The notes under the pieces were generated by a model. That model had not been told where the DNA came from. It saw nothing but the letters and a program-made list of their open reading frames with translations, and searched no databases. Source: Streptomyces exfoliatus (GTDB lineage Bacteria > Actinomycetota > Actinomycetes > Streptomycetales > Streptomycetaceae). Taken from it: 64,000 bases of DNA. Every line of letters begins with the position of its first letter. Within the stretch, counting starts at the first letter, position 1. Location of the stretch: positions 24,700-88,699 of the forward strand of contig NZ_JNZP01000025.1 in NCBI RefSeq assembly GCF_000725545.1, written 5' to 3'. Below are positions 31,338-39,352 of this stretch, one piece after another. Made by a program: the position numbers and the translations under genes.

Positions 31338-32450
31338 TCAGGTCGCGCTGAGCTTGCCGCCCATCCAGACCATCCCCGGCGGGATCTCCCGGTTCCACGT
31401 GTTGAAGTTGTGGCCGCCGCTGTCCAGCGTGATCGACGAGACCCGCGCCGGGCTCTTCACCTTCTTGATGAACTCCAGCGTGCCCCGCCGGTTGTCCTCG
31501 CCCTGCTTCGACGTCGTCACCAGGAACGACGTCCTCCCCTGCGGCAGATGATCCAGGCTCCACAACAGGTCCGCCCGCTTCCGCAGCCGGTCGTCCCCGT
31601 GGAAGAGGTCGCCCGTCGTCACGTCCTCCGCCGCCCGGTAGTACGCGGAGAACCCCGCCCCCGCCGCGAACCGGTCCGGGTGGTGCAGGGCGATCTTCAG
31701 CGCGCAGTACGCGCCTGTGGAGTTGCCCATGAACCCCCAGTTCCGGGGCTTCGTTCCCACGCGGTACGTCTCCGAGACCGCCTTCGGCAGGTCCTGGGCG
31801 AAGAAGGTCTCCGTCTGCGGCCCCCCGGGCACGTCCACGCACTCGGTGTCCCGCGGCGGCGCCACCGTCGGACGCAGCATCACCAGGATCATCGGCTGCA
31901 TCCGCCCTTCCTTCGCCTGGAGGTACGCGGTCTTCGGGTACCTCAGCCCCTTGATCAGGTTCTCCGCCGTCCCCGGATACCCCGTGAGCACCACCGAGGC
32001 CGGGAAGGTGCGCTTCGCGTAGCGCTCCTGGAAGTACTCCGGGGGCAGGTACACATAGGCCGGCGAGACGATCCCCGACCGCTCCCCCGCCACCACGACC
32101 TTCTGTATCTGGCCGCCGGTCGCGGGATGCCCGCCGCCGGGCACGTCGAGCGCCTGGGTCCCCACCACCCGTACGTCCTTCGAGCCGTCCGCGTGATCGA
32201 CGACCACGCCCATCTCCTGCTCCTGGCCGAACAGATCGGCCCACGAGCCGTAGAAGAGGAAGGAACGATTCGCCGCCAGACCCACCGCCGCGAACAGCGC
32301 CACCTGCGTCACGAGAAGCAGCCCCACCCGCCCCGCGTACGCCCGCCAGCCGCGGCGTGCGAGGCGCGGCCACAGCCACACCGTGGCGACGAACAGCGCC
32401 ACGGCCAGCGTGACCGCCACCACGAGGACTTTGCTGCTGGTGAGACCCAT
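31338..32450 (-). CDS. Membrane-anchored alpha/beta-hydrolase esterase (antigen 85-like fold)
   Basis: This is a 370-residue protein with one or two N-terminal helices (residues 5-60) and an extracellular esterase domain. The nucleophile elbow is GFMGNSTGAYCAL (G-N-S-T-G). The fold resembles the D-esterase/mycolyltransferase group, with a C-terminal His in DSGGHNFNTW. Streptomyces lacks mycolic acids, so the substrate is unknown. The ATG at 32450 was chosen because it opens the hydrophobic segment. The gene is divergent from the MprF-like gene. Confidence 0.85.
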   Translation of the reverse strand: MGLTSSKVLVVAVTLAVALFVATVWLWPRLARRGWRAYAGRVGLLLVTQVALFAAVGLAANRSFLFYGSWADLFGQEQEMGVVVDHADGSKDVRVVGTQALDVPGGGHPATGGQIQKVVVAGERSGIVSPAYVYLPPEYFQERYAKRTFPASVVLTGYPGTAENLIKGLRYPKTAYLQAKEGRMQPMILVMLRPTVAPPRDTECVDVPGGPQTETFFAQDLPKAVSETYRVGTKPRNWGFMGNSTGAYCALKIALHHPDRFAAGAGFSAYYRAAEDVTTGDLFHGDDRLRKRADLLWSLDHLPQGRTSFLVTTSKQGEDNRRGTLEFIKKVKSPARVSSITLDSGGHNFNTWNREIPPGMVWMGGKLSAT

Positions 32451-32615
32451 GGGACGACCGAGCCTTCTTTCCGAGAATTTCCTGTGAACCGATGAACCCG
32501 ACTCCGCACTGCTCCGTCCTAGAAGGCGCACCAGCCGGAACGGCCCGCCGAACGCGCCGCAGGGCCCGACCGGAGTCAAAGACCCTCCGCAGGACCACGG
32601 GAAGCACGGGAAGCC

Positions 32616-34460
32616 ATGTCTGTCACGCAAGATGGGGACAAATCAGGATTGGTTCCGGTTCGGGTACGTCGGATTCTCCGCGGGCCGCGCCCCGAGAAGG
32701 TCCCCGCGCTCGTCGGCACGGCCTGCACCCTCATCGGCCTCATCGACATCGCCGCCGGCGTCTTCCCCCGCTTCCGCGCCAGCCGCATGCACGCCCTCGC
32801 GGAAGTCCTCCCCGGCACCCTCGGCCCCCTCTCCGCCGCCCTCTCCCTCAGCGCCGGCGTCCTCCTCCTGCTGCTCGCCCACGGCCTCAAGCGCCACAAG
32901 CGCCGCGCCTGGCGGGCCGCCGTCGTCCTCCTCCCGCTCGGCGCCGCCGCCCAGTTCGTCTGGCGCCACTCCGTCCTCGGCGCCCTCCTCTCCCTCGTAC
33001 TCCTCGCCCTGCTCCTGCGCCACCGGGGCGAGTTCGCCGCCCTGCCCGACCCCCGGAGCCGCTGGCGCGCACTCGCCAACTTCGTCGTCATGGGCGGCGG
33101 ATCCATCGCCCTCGGCCTCGTCATCGTCAGCGCCCACCCGCGCCGCGTCCTCGGCAGCCCCAGCCTCGCCGACCGCCTCGAACACGTCCTGTACGGACTC
33201 TTCGGCGTCGAAGGCCCCGTCGCCTACAGCAACGGCGTGGACTGGACCGTCGGCTACTCCCTCGGCGCCCTCGGCATGCTCACCGCCCTCACCACCATCT
33301 ACCTCGCCTTCCGCCCCGAGCACCCCGCCGCCCGCCTCACCGACGAGGACGAACACCGGCTGCGCGCCCTCCTCGACCAGCACGGCGGACGCGACTCCCT
33401 CGGCCACTTCGCCCTCCGCCGCGACAAGGGCGTCGTCTTCTCCCCCAGCGGCAAGGCCGCCGTCTGCTACCGCGTCGTCTCCGGCGTCATGCTCGCCAGC
33501 GGCGACCCCATCGGCGACGTCGAGGCCTGGCCGGGCGCCATCGAACGCTTCATGGACGAGGCCAAGGCCCACTCCTGGACCCCCGCCGTCATGGGCTGCT
33601 CCGAGACCGGCGGCCAGGTCTGGACCCGCGAGACCGGCCTCGACGCCCTCGAACTCGGCGACGAGGCGGTGGTCGACGTCGCGGATTTCTCCCTCTCCGG
33701 ACGGGCCATGCGCAACGTCCGACAGATGGTCAAGCGCATCGAACGCAACGGCTACACCACCCAGGTCCGCCGCGTCCGTGACCTCGACGACGCCGAACTC
33801 GCCCACGTCCGCCACGCCGCCGCCGACTGGCGCGGCACCGACACCGAACGCGGCTTCTCCATGGCCCTCGGCCGCATCGGCGCCCCCGGCGACGGCGACG
33901 CCGTGATAGCGACCGCCCACAAGAAGGACGACGGCGACGCCCCCGACTCGCCCTACGGCGACCTGAAGGCGATCATCCACTTCGTCCCCTGGGGCCCGGA
34001 CGGCATGTCCCTCGAACTCATGCGCCGCGACCGCTCCGCCGACCCCGGCATGAACGAGCTCCTCATCGTCGCCGCCCTCCAGGCCGCCCCCGGCCTGGGC
34101 ATCCACCGCGTCTCCCTCAACTTCGCCATGTTCCGCTCCGCCCTCGCCCGCGGCGAGAAGATCGGCGCAGGACCCGTCCTGCGCGTCTGGCGCGGACTCC
34201 TCGTCTTCCTCTCCCGCTGGTTCCAGATCGAATCGCTGTACAAGTTCAACGCCAAGTTCCGGCCACGCTGGGAACCCCGCTTCGTCGTCTACCGCACCAG
34301 CCGCGACCTCCCCCGCATCGGCTTCGCCGCCCTGCAGGCCGAAGGCTTCCTGAACCTCTCCCTGCCCCGGCCCCTCACCCGCCGACGCCCCGCGACCGCC
34401 CCCCGGCCCTGCGCCCACATCGTCCCCGCGCCCGCCGAGCGCGAGGTCCGCGCGGCCTGA
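32616..34460 (+). CDS. MprF-like protein with DUF2156 aminoacyl-lipid synthase domain
   Basis: This is a 614-residue membrane protein. The N-terminal ~230 residues hold about six helices. The C-terminal DUF2156 domain (about 245-590) is a GNAT-like fold that in MprF moves an aminoacyl group from tRNA to phosphatidylglycerol. FSLSGRAMRNVRQMVKRIERNGY and WRGTDTERGFSMALGRI are typical of the actinomycete branch. The N-terminal part is shorter than that of a full MprF flippase, so this may be the synthase type only. The gene is upstream of folP. Confidence 0.82.
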   Translation: MSVTQDGDKSGLVPVRVRRILRGPRPEKVPALVGTACTLIGLIDIAAGVFPRFRASRMHALAEVLPGTLGPLSAALSLSAGVLLLLLAHGLKRHKRRAWRAAVVLLPLGAAAQFVWRHSVLGALLSLVLLALLLRHRGEFAALPDPRSRWRALANFVVMGGGSIALGLVIVSAHPRRVLGSPSLADRLEHVLYGLFGVEGPVAYSNGVDWTVGYSLGALGMLTALTTIYLAFRPEHPAARLTDEDEHRLRALLDQHGGRDSLGHFALRRDKGVVFSPSGKAAVCYRVVSGVMLASGDPIGDVEAWPGAIERFMDEAKAHSWTPAVMGCSETGGQVWTRETGLDALELGDEAVVDVADFSLSGRAMRNVRQMVKRIERNGYTTQVRRVRDLDDAELAHVRHAAADWRGTDTERGFSMALGRIGAPGDGDAVIATAHKKDDGDAPDSPYGDLKAIIHFVPWGPDGMSLELMRRDRSADPGMNELLIVAALQAAPGLGIHRVSLNFAMFRSALARGEKIGAGPVLRVWRGLLVFLSRWFQIESLYKFNAKFRPRWEPRFVVYRTSRDLPRIGFAALQAEGFLNLSLPRPLTRRRPATAPRPCAHIVPAPAEREVRAA

Positions 34461-34510
34461 CCGGGGAATCCGCGCGGCCCGATCTCACCCCTGGGCCCTA
34501 CGCTGGACAC

Positions 34511-35371
34511 ATGAGTACGACGATCGACAGGGGTACGGCCCGGGGCCTGCCGGAGTGGGACCGCTGCGCGGTCATGGGCGTGGTCAACGTGACGCCCGAC
34601 TCCTTCTCCGACGGCGGCCGCTGGTTCGACACCACGGCCGCCGTCAAACACGGCCTCGACCTCGTCGCCGAAGGCGCCGACCTCGTCGACGTCGGCGGTG
34701 AGTCCACCCGCCCCGGCGCCACCCGCGTCGACGAGGAGGAAGAACTCCGCCGCGTCGTCCCCGTCGTCCGCGGCCTCGCCGCCGAAGGCGTCACCGTCTC
34801 CGTCGACACCATGCGCGCCCGCGTCGCCGCCCGCGCCGTCGAAGCCGGCGCCGTCCTCGTCAACGACGTCAGCGGCGGGCTCGCCGACCCCGCGATGGTC
34901 CCCGCCGTCGCCGCCGCGGAAGTCCCCTTCGTCGTCATGCACTGGCGCGGATTCAGCCAGGACATGAACAGCCTCGCCGTCTACGACGACGTCGTCACCG
35001 AGGTCCTCGCCGAACTCCGCACCCGCCTGGACGCCGTCGTCGCCGGCGGGATCGACCCCGAGCGCATCGTCGTCGACCCCGGGCTCGGCTTCGCCAAGCT
35101 CGCCCCCCACGACCTCGCCCTCGTCGCCCACCTCCCCGAGCTCCGCGCCCTCGGCAGGCCGCTCCTCGTCGCCGCCTCCCGCAAACGCTTCCTCGGCCAC
35201 GTCCTCGCCCGCGAGGGCGCCTCCCCGCCTCCCGCCCGCGAACGCGACGCCGCCACCGCCGCCGTCTCCGCCCTGGCCGCCCACGCGGGCGCGTGGGCCG
35301 TCCGGGTCCACGAGGTCAGGGCCACCGCCGACGCCGTACGCGTCGCCCGGGCCGTCGAAGGAGCCGCGTGA
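34511..35371 (+). CDS. folP: Dihydropteroate synthase
   Basis: This is a 286-residue TIM-barrel enzyme that condenses p-aminobenzoate with dihydropterin pyrophosphate in folate synthesis. It is the target of sulfonamides. The signature MGVVNVTPDSFSDGG is at residues 22-36. VDVGGESTRPGA is near 59-70, followed by AASRKRFLG. It is the first gene of a folate operon (folP, NTF2-like, folB, folK, DUF3180). Its TGA overlaps the next GTG start. Confidence 0.96.
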   Translation: MSTTIDRGTARGLPEWDRCAVMGVVNVTPDSFSDGGRWFDTTAAVKHGLDLVAEGADLVDVGGESTRPGATRVDEEEELRRVVPVVRGLAAEGVTVSVDTMRARVAARAVEAGAVLVNDVSGGLADPAMVPAVAAAEVPFVVMHWRGFSQDMNSLAVYDDVVTEVLAELRTRLDAVVAGGIDPERIVVDPGLGFAKLAPHDLALVAHLPELRALGRPLLVAASRKRFLGHVLAREGASPPPARERDAATAAVSALAAHAGAWAVRVHEVRATADAVRVARAVEGAA

Positions 35372-35886
35372 GCAGGGACGAAAGGAACGACTGGGAGGAG
35401 CCCCCGAAGGCCCGCACCGCCGAGGAGACGGCCGTCGAAGCCGCCAACACCGCCTTCTACGAAGCGATGGAATCCGGCGACTTCGAAGGCGTCTGCGACC
35501 TCTGGCTCGACGACGGAGCCACTCCCATCACCTGCGTCCACCCCGGCTGGCCCGTCCTCACCGGCCGCGGCGAGGTGCTCCGCTCGTACGCGCTGATCAT
35601 GGCGAACACCGAGTACATCCAGTTCTTCCTCACCGACCTGAAGATCTCCCTCGCGGGACCCACCGCCGTCGTCACCTGCACCGAGAACATCCTCAGCGGC
35701 GGCCCCGCCGAGGACGGCGACGCGCTGGGCCCCCTCGTCGGCCAGCTCGTCGTCGCCACCAATGTGTTCCGCCACACACCCGACGGCTGGAAGATCTGGT
35801 CCCACCACGCCTCCCCCGTCCTTGCGGAGACCGGGGAGACCGAGGACGGCGGGCCCGGCACCGACGAGGCCGAACCCCCCTCCTGA
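35368..35886 (+). CDS. NTF2-like (SnoaL-type) protein in the folate operon
   Basis: This is a 172-residue protein. It has a cone-shaped NTF2-like fold (residues about 20-150; TAFYEAMESGDFEGVCDLW, then VCDLWLDDGA and WKIWSHHASPV) and an acidic tail. The catalytic role is unknown. Its place between folP and folB, as I recall also in other Streptomyces, hints at a pterin-related or stabilising job. The GTG start at 35368 overlaps the folP stop. Confidence 0.82.
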   Translation: MSRDERNDWEEPPKARTAEETAVEAANTAFYEAMESGDFEGVCDLWLDDGATPITCVHPGWPVLTGRGEVLRSYALIMANTEYIQFFLTDLKISLAGPTAVVTCTENILSGGPAEDGDALGPLVGQLVVATNVFRHTPDGWKIWSHHASPVLAETGETEDGGPGTDEAEPPS

Positions 35887-36006
35887 CCCGCCCACGGCCC
35901 CCACGGGCAAGCGCTGTCGGTGCCCGCAGGTAGATTCGATGGCGGACACCCGGCCGTCCGCACCCGGCTGCGTGGCCACCGAACTACGACAGCAGGAGTG
36001 ATTCGC

Positions 36007-36366
36007 GTGGATCGTGTCGCGCTGCGCGGCCTCAAGGCCCGGGGCCATCACGGCGTCTTCCCCAAGGAGCGCGAGGAGGGCCAGACCTTCATCGTGGACC
36101 TGGTCCTCGGCCTGGACACCCGCCCGGCCGCCGCCGACGACGACCTGACGAAGACCGTGCACTACGGGATCGTCGCCGAAGAGGTCGTCGACGTCGTCCA
36201 GGGCGAACCCGTCGACCTCATCGAAACCCTCGCCGAGCGCATCGCCCAGCAATGCCTCAGCCACCCCGGGGTCCAGGAGGTGGAAGTCGTCGTCCACAAA
36301 CCGGACGCGCCCATCACCGTGCCCTTCGACGACGTGACCATCACGATCACCCGGAGCCGACGATGA
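36007..36366 (+). CDS. folB: Dihydroneopterin aldolase
   Basis: This is a 119-residue enzyme that splits dihydroneopterin to 6-hydroxymethyl-dihydropterin and glycolaldehyde. RVALRGLKARGHHGVFPKER at the N-terminus and HKPDAPI near the C-terminus are family marks. GTG at 36007 follows AGGAG by 9 bases. It overlaps folK by 4 bases (ATGA). Confidence 0.95.
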   Translation: MDRVALRGLKARGHHGVFPKEREEGQTFIVDLVLGLDTRPAAADDDLTKTVHYGIVAEEVVDVVQGEPVDLIETLAERIAQQCLSHPGVQEVEVVVHKPDAPITVPFDDVTITITRSRR

Positions 36367-36962
36367 AGCCGACGCAGAGCGACCCCACCGTCCAGCCCGT
36401 ACCGGCCTCCGTCGTCGCCACCGTCGACGCGGCCGATGTGACCCTGTCCAACCCCCGCTGGGCGGTCCTCGCCCTCGGCGCCAACCTCGGCAACCGCCTG
36501 GAGACCCTCCAGGGGGCCGTCGACGCCCTCGCCGACACCCCGGGCCTCCGGGTCAAGGCCGTCTCCCCCGTGTACGAGACGGAGCCGTGGGGCGTCGAGC
36601 CCGGCACCCAGCCCGCGTACTTCAACGCGGTCGCCCTCGTGAAGACGACGCTGCCGCCCTCCTCCCTCCTGGAGCGGGCCCACGCCGTCGAGGAGGCCTT
36701 CCACCGCGTCCGCGAGGAGCGCTGGGGCGCCCGCACCCTCGACGTCGACATCGTCGCCTACGCGGACGTGGTCTCCGACGACCCCGTCCTCACCCTCCCG
36801 CACCCCCGCGCCCACCAGCGCGCCTTCGTCCTCGCCCCCTGGCACGACGTCGACCCCGACGCCCAGCTCACCGGCCACGGCCCGGTCGCGGCCCTCCTCA
36901 CCGCCGTCGGCAGCACGGGCGTCACTCCCCGTACCGACCTGGAACTCCGTCTGCCCGAGTAG
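36363..36962 (+). CDS. folK: 6-hydroxymethyl-7,8-dihydropterin pyrophosphokinase
   Basis: This is a 199-residue HPPK that transfers pyrophosphate from ATP to the pterin. ALGANLGNRLETL opens the core near residue 36. The signature RWGARTLDVDIVAY carries the two metal-binding Asp. The first 30 residues are an extension not found in the E. coli enzyme. Translation is coupled to folB. Confidence 0.95.
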   Translation: MKPTQSDPTVQPVPASVVATVDAADVTLSNPRWAVLALGANLGNRLETLQGAVDALADTPGLRVKAVSPVYETEPWGVEPGTQPAYFNAVALVKTTLPPSSLLERAHAVEEAFHRVREERWGARTLDVDIVAYADVVSDDPVLTLPHPRAHQRAFVLAPWHDVDPDAQLTGHGPVAALLTAVGSTGVTPRTDLELRLPE

Positions 36963-37021
36963 TCGTTACGCTTCGTGGCAGACGCCACAAACGCGACCGA
37001 CGACCACGCGAAGGACATCCG

Positions 37022-37501
37022 GTGAAACAACTGCGGCTCAAGGTGCTCGCCGGACTGTTCCTCGTCGCCGGCATCCTCTCCTGGGGTGCCGCCCGCCTCT
37101 GGGACTCGGTCGGCACTCTCCCCAGCGTGCCGATCGCCGCGCCCATCGTCCTCGCCGTGATCGCGGCCGTCCTCACCGCGACCGCCCTCTCGATCCGCGC
37201 CCGCCTCAAGGCCCAGCGCGAGCGCCGTCCCGGCGCCAAGGGCGTCGAACCCCTGATGGCGGCCCGCGCGGTCGTCTTCGGCCAGGCGAGCGCCCTGGTG
37301 GCCGCCCTCGTCGCCGGCATGTACGGCGGCACGGGCGTCTACCTCCTCGCCTTCCTGGACGTCCCGGCCCGCCGCGACCAGGCCCTCTACGCGGCCTTCG
37401 CGGTCGCGGCGGGCATCGGCGTCATCGCCGCGGCCCTCTTCCTCGAACGCGTCTGCAAGCTCCCCGAGGACGACGACGAGAACCGGGCGCCGGCGGCCTG
37501 A
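37022..37501 (+). CDS. DUF3180 membrane protein
   Basis: This is a 159-residue protein with four predicted helices in two hairpins (about residues 9-60 and 90-145). The cytoplasmic loop is Lys/Arg-rich. It follows folK in the folate operon, 59 bases downstream, with GAAGGA before its GTG. The function is unknown. Its 3' end faces the orphan Hint/LAGLIDADG gene. Confidence 0.88.
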   Translation: MKQLRLKVLAGLFLVAGILSWGAARLWDSVGTLPSVPIAAPIVLAVIAAVLTATALSIRARLKAQRERRPGAKGVEPLMAARAVVFGQASALVAALVAGMYGGTGVYLLAFLDVPARRDQALYAAFAVAAGIGVIAAALFLERVCKLPEDDDENRAPAA

Positions 37502-37578
37502 ACGCCTTGACCTGCTCCCGGTCCCACCGCCCTGTCGCCGGTCCGGTGGGGGTCAGCGTAGATACCGGAACGCGGCCG

Positions 37579-38574
37579 TCACCAGGCCTCGCGAGCGAGG
37601 TGCCCGTTCACCAGGAAGGTGGGGTACGGGGCCAGCCTGTAGCTGTAGAAAGTGAAGGGCTTGGTGCCGAGGGCGGGGCGGGGACGGACCTCTTGGACCT
37701 GGACCCAGGAGGATTCGGGCGGTTCGATGGGGTGGTGCTCGGGGATGAAGGTACCGCGACTCTCCCAGCGATTCGAGACATAGAGCTGCGAGACCAACCC
37801 ACGCTTTCTTGACGGCGTGAACCGCGCACCGATGACCTGCGCCAGCTCGGTCAGAAACGGCGCGTTGGCGCTGGTGATGATGCGGCCCCAGCCGTGTTTG
37901 AGGTCACAGCCGTCCCCGTCGATGTACCCGTCGAGGAAGCCTTGGAAAGTGACGGGGTCCCTCAACACCACACGCGGAAAGCCTTGCCGCATATGGTGGG
38001 CATCGCCTCCCACGTAGTGCCGCATAGCGTCGGAGAGGTACGAAGACACGACCCGCACCCGGAAGCCCGGCAAGTCCCGCTTCAGGTAGCCAGACGGCCG
38101 GGTCACGGCCTCAAGGCGAGCGAGCAGCCCTGTGCTGGCGGTCAAAGCGGCCGCATACCGGGAAGCGAAACCCTCGTCGTTGACGATCAAGGACACGTAG
38201 TTCTTGTAGACGGTTCCGTCAGCGCACGTAGCCCCGACAAAATAGCCGAACTCGTACCCCGGCCTGATCGTCGGCCGTTCCCGGCACAGCTTCCGCGCAT
38301 GGGTCCAGGCCACCGTCGTTCCCACGGCGTCAGCCGCGTGCACCCAGCCGGCCGGTGTGAAGAGCAGCAGATCCGGACTGACGGTGAAGGTCATGTGGTC
38401 CGTGACCACCTCGACAGCGGCACGCGCTTTCACCGCTGTCACGCCCACGACCGTGGTCTGCACCGTCCGGTCGCCGTCCAGCGTCCACATCGCGCTGCCC
38501 GTAGCCACGCCCCTCGCCGGGACGCAGCCGTCCACCAGGTTCACCAGCATCTTGCTGGTCGGCCCGTACCCCAT
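37579..38574 (-). CDS. Orphan Hint-domain LAGLIDADG homing endonuclease
   Basis: This is a 331-residue free-standing protein with intein architecture. Residue C17 opens a Hint block A (LVNLVDG-C-VPARG). Block B is at 57-80 (PDLLLFTPAGW), with Leu where splicing inteins have His. Two LAGLIDADG helices keep their acidic residues: GYFVGATCADG at 110-120 and GFLDGYIDGDG at 212-222. The tail YPTFLVNGHLAREAW resembles the end of an intein but lacks the terminal His-Asn. It has its own AAGGGGG ribosome site and no host extein. It lies between the converging ends of the DUF3180 and folE genes, without breaking either. Local GC is low (about 53% in 38161-38220). I infer a DNA nuclease that has lost splicing and was gained by transfer. 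Confidence 0.8.
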   Translation of the reverse strand: MGYGPTSKMLVNLVDGCVPARGVATGSAMWTLDGDRTVQTTVVGVTAVKARAAVEVVTDHMTFTVSPDLLLFTPAGWVHAADAVGTTVAWTHARKLCRERPTIRPGYEFGYFVGATCADGTVYKNYVSLIVNDEGFASRYAAALTASTGLLARLEAVTRPSGYLKRDLPGFRVRVVSSYLSDAMRHYVGGDAHHMRQGFPRVVLRDPVTFQGFLDGYIDGDGCDLKHGWGRIITSANAPFLTELAQVIGARFTPSRKRGLVSQLYVSNRWESRGTFIPEHHPIEPPESSWVQVQEVRPRPALGTKPFTFYSYRLAPYPTFLVNGHLAREAW

Positions 38575-38583
38575 ACCGATCCC

Positions 38584-38631
38584 CCTTGCTCAGTGATCAA
38601 CTCCACTGATCGGGGACGGTATGGAGCAAGG
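38584..38631. repeat. Nested inverted repeats beside the Hint/LAGLIDADG gene
   Basis: CCTTGCTC (38584-38591) is matched by GAGCAAGG (38624-38631). Inside lies TCAGTG (38590-38595) matched by CACTGA (38604-38609). They sit directly upstream of the orphan gene's start, next to the folE stop codon. They could be a boundary, a recognition site or a hairpin. Confidence 0.6.
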
Positions 38632-38645
38632 CGGGCAGCCCGCTA

Positions 38646-39251
38646 CTAACGGGCCAATATCAGGGACATAGCCTCAGCGCGTGTAGTAGCGTCACGAAGT
38701 TGACCACGTACGGCCGAGGTGGTCGTTTTCGCGCCCGGCTTACGGACGCCACGCAGCGCCATGCACATGTGTTCGGCCTCGATAACGACGATCGCACCAC
38801 GGGCTTCGAGGATGCGCATCAGCGAGTCGGCGATCTGCGTGGTCAGGCGCTCCTGCACCTGCGGACGGCGGGCGAAGACGTCCACGAGGCGGGCCAGCTT
38901 CGACAGGCCGGTAATTTTGCCCGATTCAGCCGGAATATATCCAATGTGAGCTACGCCGTGAAATGGCAGCAAATGATGTTCACATTGGGACGTCAGTTCG
39001 ATATCTTTCACCAGGACCATCTCATCGTGGCCCAGGTCGAACGTCGTCGTCAGAACATCCTCGGGCTTCTGCCACAGCCCCGCGAAAAGCTCCTTGTACG
39101 CCCGCGCCACCCGCGCCGGCGTCTCCCGCAGACCCTCGCGGTCCGGGTCCTCGCCGACCGCAATGAGGAGCTCTCGTACGGCGTTCTCGGCGCGCTTTTC
39201 GTCGAATACGCCGATCGTGCCCTCGCCGTCCAGCGTCACCGGGTCGGTCAT
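38646..39251 (-). CDS. folE: GTP cyclohydrolase I
   Basis: This is a 201-residue enzyme that opens the folate pathway by turning GTP into dihydroneopterin triphosphate. [13 protein letters not shown] carries zinc-binding Cys and His residues, and [14 protein letters not shown] follows. Upstream is ftsH, separated by a strong hairpin, so folE may have its own promoter at 39252-39290. The C-terminus (MSLILAR) looks intact, so the neighbouring homing-endonuclease gene has not damaged it. Confidence 0.96.
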   Translation of the reverse strand: MTDPVTLDGEGTIGVFDEKRAENAVRELLIAVGEDPDREGLRETPARVARAYKELFAGLWQKPEDVLTTTFDLGHDEMVLVKDIELTSQCEHHLLPFHGVAHIGYIPAESGKITGLSKLARLVDVFARRPQVQERLTTQIADSLMRILEARGAIVVIEAEHMCMALRGVRKPGAKTTTSAVRGQLRDATTRAEAMSLILAR

Positions 39252-39290
39252 CCTGTGCCTCGTTCCGTCTGACTGTGTGCGCGCGAAATA

Positions 39291-39328
39291 GCCGCGCCCC
39301 CACAGGCTAGAACCTGTGGGGGCGCGGC
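39291..39328 (-). terminator. Hairpin terminator after ftsH
   Basis: A perfect 16 bp stem (39291-39306 with 39313-39328) and a 6-base loop, between the ftsH stop and the folE start. On the minus strand it is followed only by a short TATTT run, so termination may be partial. Confidence 0.7.
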
Positions 39329-39352
39329 AGCCATTCCGGGGTGCCGGGGGCG

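Noticed and set aside
37579..38574. An active splicing intein inside a host protein
   Set aside because: There is no flanking host coding sequence in frame, the block B His is missing, and the C-terminal His-Asn is absent.
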